Assembly (NCBI GenBank): GCA_943737045.1
Contig: CALSFV010000297.1
Span: 1 to 64,000, forward strand
Length of the DNA stretch: 64,000 nt
Reading direction: 5' to 3'
Source: Parapristionchus giblindavisi
Lineage: Eukaryota > Nematoda > Chromadorea > Rhabditida > Diplogasteridae
Below, piece after piece: positions 55,932 through 64,000 of this stretch (positions are counted from its first letter, which is position 1; each line of letters opens with the position of its first letter). The notes beneath the pieces were generated by a model. The model was not told where the DNA came from, searched no databases, and was given only the letters and a program-made list of their open reading frames with translations. A program made the position numbers and the translations under genes.

Positions 55932-58178
55932 TAGTGGTCTTGGTCTGCTATGATTTCGCTCTACTCAGAATGGAGCAAGGAAACAAAACATAAATTGGAG
56001 TTTATATGCTATAAATCATCTTTTTTTTGTTTTGCCGCGGATTCAAAAATTTATGGACAAGAACCGGAGGATATGATTGCTGTCTGGTCATATCATAAGA
56101 ATAACAAAAAATATTTCTAGCAAAAAAAGGTCAGTCACACGTCATGCTACAGAACGCGGCTATTTTCTCCAATCATAAAGAACAAATTCTAGCATTAATG
56201 CTCTCATTTTGCATTTTTTTTCAACTTTGGCATTTTCGAAAAATATATTAATCGTAGCATCAAGCTTACTTTTCGAGTGTACCGAGTATGTGGAGATTTT
56301 AGAAGTTCATAATATTCTATCAGTACCTATGTCCTTAATCCTTCCTGCTCGGTTCCATTCACTTCAATCTATATATAGGACAGAATATTTGAAATTTTTT
56401 GCAATTCTTGTCAAGCAAAAAAATGCAAGAATCATTCTTCACTTTTTTGCGGTGACCTAGAAGAGAAAAAAGTCGAGAAGAAAGAGAAGATTAATTTTGT
56501 CATTTTTTGCTTTACAAGAATAGCAGAAATGTTCAAATACACCTTCCTATATGCATCGGACCATTGCCACGTGCGAGGGATGATCCCATCAATGAGAGAT
56601 TCCCCCTCTTGCCGTCCGTTCATTATTCTTTCCTTTTTTCGTTCCCATATAGTCAATCCCTGCCCAACGTTACCCTCATTCAATATATTACATTTATGTG
56701 TGCTATGTGATCTAATATTTTCTGATTTACAATGTCGATAAATATTGAATCTTTATCGAATCATTTGTTATAGTTTGTTCTTTGATGAAATCATTCGACA
56801 TTAAAAGATTCCATGATGTAGAGAACGAAATTGTCATAGCAACATTGAAATTAGAGCGAAATGAGAGAAATAGAGAATACATGAAAGTGGAAACAGCATA
56901 GAACATTCTCAACATCCAACATTCCTCCTTCATTTTAATGGATGAATCTACTCCAATATTCTCTTGATCAACTCTCAAAATACCAATTTTCTTCGTCTTT
57001 ACTACCGTCTTATACAGTGTAGCCTAAAAGTCATGGGACACTTTTTCATTTTTTTATAACTTATAATCCTGAAAAGCAATCAAGCTGATCTTTTCAGACA
57101 ATGTACAGAATTTATCAGGGAATATTACCATGATGTGTTGGTATAATTAAATTAATTCACTGAGGCGTAGTGTTGACGCTATCCACAATGTTCTATAGAC
57201 TGTGAGAGCCAAAACGACCGCTCAACATAGAAACTCTCTCAAATGCAATCGTCTTTCGCTTGTCTGGCTATGGAAACAAAATGGCTTGAACCAGAATACT
57301 GTGTATCGAAATTTTTTTGAACACTTTTTTGAAAATTTACATTTCTTTTGTGAAATATCATGTTCTTCTGAAACATTGTGAGAGTGGAGACCCCCACTAG
57401 GGCTGCACAGTCACACAATCCGGAATGACTCCGATTCTGATTCCAAGCTGTACCAGGGTCGCAACTTTGACCTCTAAAATTTCTGCCCGGCCAGTTTAGT
57501 CACGAAAAGACTCGTGGGTCCCCTTCTTTAAAGAAGGAGAACCATGAGTTTGTTTGACTCACTCCCGCCACGATTAACACGTAGTATAATGTTTATATCA
57601 CATGGTAAGTAATTCCGTGAGGGACACTGCGAATATGAGAGAGTGAAGTATGTAAATCGGAAATTACTACCGTAACGGCGTGACGTGTTACATTTCGCTG
57701 CGTATTCGTCGGCGAAAATTCTGGAGTGTGTTGGGCCTCGATTTGAAAACCATGATAAGCCGTAGAATTAATGTGAAAGGTTATTTCGACAATTTTTGAT
57801 CCATTGAACATCTTACCTTATATTTAATATGAATTTATCGACATGCTCAAATATACCAATTAGCCTTCAGAGTTTTCCAATCGAGACCCAACACACTTCA
57901 AAATTTATGCAGACGCATACGTAGCGAAATGTACTACGTTACTGCGTTAATGCGTAGGCGCTTAAATGTAACGACGCAAAATGAACGACAACGGTAAAAA
58001 TGTGAAATTGAATTTTTCTTACTACCATTCTTTATGTTATTTTATGTTTCAAATAAAAAACACCATTACAGGAATTGCAGAGAAAAAAATTCAAAAAAAT
58101 TCAATTACATATTTCGAATATTTAATTTTTACGATAACTACAGTCGTTTAGTGTTTATTTCAACGGCGTTTTCATGAA
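55932..58178. other. intergenic repeats between receptors E and F
   Basis: 56375-56555 is an inverted repeat (TTTGAAATTTTTTGCAATTC and partner), related to 62021-62303. 57020-57310 shares AAAGCAATCAAGCTGATCTTTT with 26240 and 27750 and other words with 49060-49195. 57483-57545 is a family G end with GTGGGTCCCCTTCTTTAAAGAAGG. 57650-57970 has CGTAACG-rich imperfect inverted repeats. No gene is supported. Confidence 0.55.
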
Positions 58179-61100
58179 TCAGATAGCATTCTTCCGTCCT
58201 ATCTCTGCTACAGTTATAACGACTGAGCCTTTTTCCACCCCACCACACTTCAAGATCCTTTCAATACGATCGAAAATCTGCAAATATGTGCATTTTACGA
58301 CAAATTATCAAAATCACTTACATATTCGGTTTTATTCCTCAAAATGTATGCTAGAGCGAAATGAAATGGATCGAGACAGAACATGTCCTGGATAAGAGAC
58401 ATATCGTATGAAATATTTCAAAAACTCTTTTTTTATATCTATGTTTCTACTGAGAGTAATGAAGCCGTGGAACTTTTGAACGACGCCGAAGCAAGTTTGG
58501 AACATTGTAGTGTCCAGTGAAAGTTACGGGAGCCATATTGATCGATGGTTACGCTATTTTACTGCAGTAAACCTATGATCCCTCCTCTTTCCACTTGAGA
58601 CCATGGTCATCGACGTACAAGCCTGCGTCGGCATCGTGCCTCTATTAAACGGCGTCATTTATATTCCCTGGAAATTTTTCCCCTGCAGTGTTCCCGGTAT
58701 ATATGGAACCGCGGGGCCAGCTACAAGGTGCCCCGCAGCTTCTTTTCGACAAGGTACCCGGCGGGGTGAGCAACAGGGCGTTCCACGGGTAAAGTGAGCA
58801 AAGCCATGTCTATGCAACTCTGGTATTTTCAAACTATTAGTTTACTTATATTTCCCCACTAGCCGTAGACTTGCAAGTCTACGGCTAGTTAAACGGAAGT
58901 TTACTAGAAGTGGTGTTTAATGCGGTAATGCATTTCGTCAAATGTTCTTTCACTTGTAGTAAAGTAGCAGTAAACTTCTGGTCTGTGACGTCACGTAAGT
59001 AAACTACTAGTTTGGAAATACCAGAGAAGGTGCCCCTCAGGGCACCCTATAGATGGCAATGTGGGTCCATCTGCCCGGCACACTGCGGGGAGAAATTTCC
59101 CGAGTTGGAAACCGATAACTCAACTGCTACGGACTTGACAATCCCTCTTTTCATCTTCCCTGCACTGTTTATTACTCACCACGGGAATAGAACGGCAGAT
59201 TGCAAGCAATAATGGAGGAAGTGCCGTAGTGTCACAAGTCATCAATATAAGTACGAGCGCCATAGGAAAGATGTAGAACACCAGCATGCCTTCCAACTAA
59301 AGACGTTTGGAACTCTCTTCCCAATAGCTCGATTATATGTCCTAATCCAAAATCGTTTAGTAATTCAATTAGATCAATTATATGTAGCTCTTCTTCTTAA
59401 CTTAACTTTTTCGATTTCCACTACTATACTTATGCTGCCCCGTTGTGGCATAGTAAATTATGTATCCAACCATTTTTCTTGTTTGTGTCCTATGTATTGT
59501 TCATTATGTACCATCATAATAAAGATATTATTATTAAAGACATGTGCATCGGGAAACATCAATTTCAAATAACGATCTCATGTTAAACAGTACGGCGTGT
59601 AATTAGGTAAACGTTCTCGAATATTGAAAGGGGATCATAGCAAAAAAGCACCAAATGCTTTTTCTCTCTACCCCACAAGCTCTTATTTATCTGTTATTTC
59701 AAATGTTGTCGCATCTTATTGATGTATGATAAATTAAATTTAAATTAAATTAAACTCAACATTGTCATGCTTTATTAGCTGTATTATGTTTTTTTTTCTC
59801 ATAATAATTATAAAAAGGCTTAATTATACTTATCAACACAACTTTTTTTTTTAAAAAGTAGCACACTCTAAAGTTATGAAGATTTTATTGTATGCTAACC
59901 TGGGTGAAGAACGTCGTCAGAACTCTGTACCATTTCCGCTGCGTCTGATTGGAAAACATGTGCTAAATGAAATACATACTATAAAAATAGATAAATACAA
60001 TACGAATACAAAAAAATAGAAATGAAGAAATACATGGTTTAAAAAAATACATATTTTTTTTAAACCACATCATACATACCCTGTGTTTTATGAGATGCCA
60101 AATCGAGTCGATGATCAGAAATGAAAGAACAGGAACAATTAATGTCCCAGTGCAGAAGAGCACCACTATCACCTCTGGACATGCATAATATTAGAATAAT
60201 TCTTCAATTCCTTTTCAACAGTTTTTTTTTCTTATTTTTCGAATGAATTATGTTCATTCTATTTTTCGCCAAATGAATTTTTTCGTTTCTGTCGTAATGT
60301 TGTGACGTGTAATGTATAATGCTAACCTGTTGTGAAAACGCCATTATCGATGGGTAATTGGAACAAGAAAATTGTTCCTCCGCGACTCACAAGCCATGCC
60401 AAGTCTGGATACTACAAGTTATTTATTGAGCGTATAAAAATCACTTGTTTTATTTGTAGAAGAGAACTTTCTTGTTTTGCATGGTTCAGAAACTATGCCG
60501 ATCTCTTTTATATACCATATAGCGCGCGGCGAAGGTCAGCCGGGTTAGAGAGAGGCAGCGGAGAGACAATCGAAAGGCGGGGCGAGATGTAGAAAGCTAT
60601 AACTCGCCGCGCCTCTCGATTGTGACTTCCGTTCGTTAGCACCGTTTGTCATTTTCTTATGCAAGTACATTTCATACGCACAATATTAGCAAAACGCATA
60701 CGGAGAGATAAATAGGAACTTCTTTGATTTGTGAGAGTATGGGAAAAGAGGAGAAAAAATTCTCATTTCATCATTACCACAACCGAGAAAAGGATCGGTT
60801 ACTACTCGAAATGACTAATGGGTAATGAGGAATGAGTAATGACTAGAATTGATCTGTAATATGACCTGGGTCAGAAATCAAAGAAGTGCCGATAAATAAT
60901 ATACGATAATCGAATTCTTTCACATTGATTCTCAACATTTGATTTGAGCACAGCTCACATCGGGAGTGTACGAGATTTTTTCGGGAAACTTCGATAAACA
61001 ATTTTTTGTTTCAAAAATTCTGAAATCGGGAAATTTAAATGCTTATTTTTTCGCCTTTAATTCATATAAGATCACTTTTGATTTTCAAAACTGCTATTTT

Positions 61101-64000
61101 CTGTTAAAGGGAGCGTAACCTCACTCAATGTTCTCTTCGACGCGCAATGCTCTCTTGTTGTTAGAGAACAGAGAAATAGTGTGCGCAATGAGGAGGTCGA
61201 TATGACATTGCTGTCCAAGTGACCATTGTCCACCTTCCCTCGTCTATTCCATCTGGTAAGAAACCCAGTTGAATCCCCTCCCAGAAGGTGTTTGGAAAGC
61301 CGCGAGGTGTATTTCCTTCTTCATGATGTTGAAAAACCATCAAGATATACACGATGAACCGATGAATAGAAGAAAGAATTGTAACACATTAATCTAAGAA
61401 GAACCCCCTGTCATGACCCACCGCACCAATGTGCAGATGTGATAAAGATTATTATTATTTAATGAGGAAGCCATTGAGCGAGGAAACGCTCCCTTTAAAA
61501 GTCTTCAGTGGCCGTATGCAAGAACAACGGGAAAACTGTATTCCAGGAAAATGTGACGTCATTAGCGTAGGCGGAGGATTTTTGGAAAACGTCTCCGCCT
61601 ACGCTAATGACGTCACATTTTCCCGGAAAACGGTTCTTGCATACGGCCACAGATCTAATCATGCTTTGAAGAAATTCGCACGTAAACCTTTTTGGCTTTC
61701 TTTTTGGTAATCGTTTTTGAGAGAGCTCACAATATGTATGCACTACTATAGTACGTATAAAATGTACTTGCATAAGAAAATGACAAACGGTGCTAACGAA
61801 CGGAAGTCACAATCGAGAGGAGGTCGAGATGTAGCCTTCTACATCTCGCCCCGCCTCTCGATTGTCTCTCCGCTGCCTCTCTCTAACACATTGTGGCTGT
61901 GGCTGTTTCGCCACTTTCGTACCAAATAAACAAGTGTATTTTTTTTCAATATGAAGGATATGGTAGACAACTTCATTTCGAGATTCCGTTGGAATCATCT
62001 TTTGTTCTTGCTTTCTCAACATATAGGACAGGGTATTTGAAATTTTTTACACTTCTTGTCAAGCAAAAAAATGGCAAACTCAGTCTTCCCTTTTCTTGCG
62101 GTGTTCATCGCACACAAAAGACCCGGATCCTCACCATTTATCCATATGATCATTTGTTTATTCAAATAATGTTTCATAATATGATAATTGCAAGTATTTG
62201 TTTCACTGCACAATTGTTGCTCGAGAAGAAAGGGAAGAATGATTTTTCCACTTTTTTGCTTGACAAGAATTACAAAAATTTTCAAATACACTGTCCAATA
62301 TGTGAAATTTTTTTCTCAAATTACTCATTTTGCAATCATTTTCCATCGAAAAATCAATTTTTAAGAAAAGAATTTCTCGATTTTTTATCGGGAATTCGGG
62401 AAATACTTTTTTTCGAAAAAGTCTGGTAAATTCGGGAAATTTCGGGAAAGGCCGGGAAATTTTTCCCGCTTATTATAGAAACTCTCTCGCTCGGTCGACT
62501 TTCAACAGCTTCGATAGTCCACAGCTCACAATATTCCGAACGTTTGGTACGAATTTCATAGCATACATTAACTTCTCAACAATTAATGAATGTTCGCATT
62601 GCTAGAGGGAAAAATAAGAGCACAGTTATGGCTCGTTAAAAAATTGTGGAAAACCGAAATCGGCGACTTTCCACCCGTTAAAAAAGTACCCGGAAAGTCG
62701 AAAATGGAAACACGAAATTTGAACTCGCGCGCGCGCAAAGAGGTGCGGGAATTCAAATTCCTACTTTCCGACAGCGAATTTCCGCGGATTGCATTTTTAG
62801 GCGAGCATGGTGTTGAATTTCCATTTAAACTGCTAAAATTCGATGACGGAAAGTCGGAATTTGAACTTCCGCACCTCTTTGTGCGTTCGCGAATTCAAAT
62901 TACGTGTTTCCATTTTCGACTTTCCGGGTACTTTTTTAACGGGTGGAAAGTCGCCGATTTCGGTTTTTCACTCTTTTTTTAACGAGCCTTTAGCCACCGT
63001 ACTCTCACATCTCTTACGATTAGGTAATTTTCCCTCGCAAACCCTTTTAAGGTATTATTCCCTTGTATCGTACATGTTAAAATAGTTGTATCATGAGCGG
63101 TGTGAATGGATCTGAACGGATCAGGCCGATCAAACGGGATTGTGAGCAAGCCGGCAATTTTCGTTATTTTTCTTTCTTTTCATTGTTTTTCTTTTCATCG
63201 AATCTACTATATTGAAATACATTAGGCCAAAATATTGCCATTTAACAAAAATCATCATTTTCGCGAGGAATAAATTGCTCCAATGAACCAAAATTGACCC
63301 ATTTATTCAGCGTATAATCGGAACAATTTATTCATTTGTAAAGCAATGATTTTTGCTAAATGGTAATATTTTGGCGTGATTTCTTTCAATACAGTAGATT
63401 CGAAGGAAAGAAAAACAATGAAAAGAAAGAAAAATAACGAAAATGGCCTTCTCGCTCACAATCCCGTTTGATCGGCCTGATCCGTTCAGATCCATTCACA
63501 CCGTTCATGATACAACTATTTTTACATGTACGATATATCAGGGAATTCGGCTCATTCTGGATGACTCACCTTCACAAGCTCTGACCCACTGTCCAATTCG
63601 TGCATTGATTGCACAAAAACAACCACGTTCAGGATCAAAAATGAAATCTCCACCATCACAATTAATGCTTGAATTCTGAATTTATCATTACGGTTTTTTT
63701 TGTTTTTTTTAAATTCAAAACCTGTTGGAAAAGGGTGGCCTTCCTCCGAACATTGTAACCGTTTTCAAGTGTATGCGAAATATGAGAATTTGGAAGGCGG
63801 GAATTCCGGCGACTGTGATTACACCTAATATGGTCTGCAAAATGATTTAAATTCACTAAAAGACCACTGCACAGCACTCACCAGCTGTACGGATTGATCC
63901 AGAGCAATTCTACACATAGGCCCATCACAGTATATTGCGGCATACGGCGCCAGAACATGGAAACGAAACAAGAAACAGAAATTGATCTCGTGAATTATAT
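58179..64000 (-). CDS. Str-superfamily chemoreceptor F, partial at 5' end
   Basis: Minus-strand exons read into the right edge: 64000-63882, 63834-63722, 63675-63570, 60411-60327, 60174-60080, 59962-59900, 59296-59180, and a likely last exon 58277-58179. Junctions from the first to the 59180 exon are in phase. Motifs: FCFLFRFHVLAPYAAIYCDG (as PLFPxxAFYC in A-E), FRIHLKTV, IQALIVMVEISFLILNVVVF, PDLAWLVSRGG (compare NLTWMVTRG), EVIVVLFCTG, FSNQTQRKWYR, LEGMLVFYIFPMALVLIL. The exon for TM7 (PPYR) was not found with confidence; a foldback element occupies that place (58664-59106), so the gene may be broken. The YCDG motif suggests Sri/Srh. Intron 4 spans 3.2 kb of nested repeats. Confidence 0.6.
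58664..59106. mobile_element. GC-rich foldback element split by a family A MITE
   Basis: GGAAATTTTTCCCCTGCAGT at the left and CACTGCGGGGAGAAATTTCC at the right are inverted, as are GGTGCCCCGCAG / GGTGCCCCTCAGGGCACC blocks. A family A MITE lies inside at 58819-59026 (flanks AAC and AAG). Confidence 0.7.
59285..59545 (+). mobile_element. non-LTR retrotransposon 3' end
   Basis: In one frame LPTKDVWNSLPNSS...SFSNSIRS ends in TAA, resembling the C-terminus of LINE/CR1-type ORF2. It is followed by a 3' region ending CATAATAAAGATATTATTATT. The first ten bases overlap the acceptor of a receptor F exon on the other strand. Confidence 0.45.
60429..60690. mobile_element. short (T)ATAAAA-ended element, inverted copy
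   Basis: AGCGTATAAAAATCACTTG at the left, CAAGTACATTTCATACGC at the right, GGCGGGGCGAGATGTAG in the hairpin, TATACCATATAGCGCGCGGC inside. It is the reverse complement of the 17461 copy and ends about 20 bp from the exon 5 acceptor of receptor F. Confidence 0.8.
61104..61498. mobile_element. family C MITE split by a retroposon
   Basis: TTAAAGGGAGCGTAACCTC at the left, GAAACGCTCCCTTTAA at the right. A 266-bp insert at 61195-61460 is flanked by AATGAGGA on both sides and ends GATAAAGATTATTATTATTT, i.e. a 5'-truncated LINE-like tail with an 8-bp target duplication. Confidence 0.85.
61509..61650. repeat. GACGTCA foldback element, best copy
   Basis: TGGCCGTATGCAAGAAC and inverted end, two GACGTCA sites, and a central TTTTTGGAAAACG spacer between CGTAGGCGGAGG and CCTCCGCCTACG-type arms. 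Confidence 0.9.
61752..61935. mobile_element. short (T)ATAAAA-ended element, truncated copy
   Basis: ACGTATAAAATGTACTTGC at the left, TCACAATCGAGAGGAGGTCG and CTACATCTCGCCCCGCCTC hairpin. The right part is replaced by unrelated sequence after TCTCTCTAACAC. Confidence 0.75.
62021..62303. repeat. inverted repeat related to 56375-56555
   Basis: ATATAGGACAGGGTATTTG and CAAATACACTGTCCAATAT ends; CTTGTCAAGCAAAAAAATGG and TTTTTTGCTTGACAAG next to them. The mirrored frames through it are not genes. Confidence 0.75.
62630..62988. repeat. foldback element with GGCTCGTTAAAAA ends
   Basis: Arms of about 140 bp share GGCGACTTTCCACCCGTTAA and GAAAGTCGAAAATGGAAACA. The open frame at 62590-62982 exists only because of the palindrome. 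Confidence 0.85.
63066..63535. repeat. 470-bp foldback element
   Basis: TATCGTACATGTTAAAATAG and inverted end; arms contain GGATCAGGCCGATCAAACGG and TTTCTTTTCATTGTTTTTC. In intron 4 of receptor F. Confidence 0.88.

Noticed and set aside
61893..62982. Frames of 178 and 130 codons near the right end
   Set aside because: Both run through inverted repeats (62021-62303 and 62630-62988) and are of low complexity; no motif and no splice context.

Overview
The window is nuclear DNA of a nematode, most likely a rhabditid. The evidence is short-intron, multi-exon seven-transmembrane chemoreceptor genes of the nematode-specific Sra and Str superfamilies, a decayed maT/mariner transposon, a Tc6-like foldback element with Tc1-type ends, and a very high density of palindromic repeats. 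All gene models here were built by hand from splice sites, reading phase and comparison between paralogues inside the window. No database was consulted.

Protein-coding content falls in three groups. (1) Two intact plus-strand Sra-superfamily-like receptors of ten exons each, at 2743-5873 (304 aa) and 17308-23031 (307 aa). Their 5' flanks are also duplicated. (2) Five minus-strand Sri/Srh-like receptors sharing one ten-exon structure. Those at 23938-32169 and 42134-45791 are open (336 and 334 codons). Those at 6920-11749, 33128-40786 and 52739-55931 are broken by small indels, a nonsense mutation, a lost splice acceptor or transposon insertions. A more distant relative runs off the right edge (58179-64000). 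(3) A duplicated unit made of tRNA-Lys(CUU) followed by a small gene with a mitochondrial-type N-terminus. Copy one (13327-14428) joins that N-terminus to a GIY-YIG domain. Copy two (47153-49788) has the same GIY-YIG ORF inside the second intron of a gene whose remaining exons encode an RNase H-like fold. In copy two both 3' choices, GIY-YIG or RNase H, are in frame with the shared N-terminal exons.

Most of the rest is repeats: TTAA-flanked MITEs of several families, one MITE family with 3-bp target duplications, foldback elements of 0.15 to 2.9 kb, truncated retroposon ends and minisatellites. Many are nested, so their order of insertion can be read. Several inverted-repeat elements carry tRNA-like cores with Pol III A/B boxes. 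In one of them a perfect (TAA)82 tract occupies what would be the anticodon loop.

Layout: 1-2740 repeats and duplicated flank; 2743-5873 receptor P1 (+); 6920-11749 receptor A, broken (-); 11750-13326 repeats; 13327-14428 tRNA-Lys and GIY-YIG gene (+); 14700-17300 repeats; 17308-23031 receptor P2 (+); 23938-32169 receptor B (-); 33128-40786 receptor C, broken (-); 42134-45791 receptor D (-); 47153-50031 tRNA-Lys and GIY-YIG/RNase H gene (+); 50168-52572 tandem repeat and Tc6-like element; 52739-55931 receptor E, broken (-); 55932-58178 repeats; 58179-64000 receptor F, 5' end outside (-).
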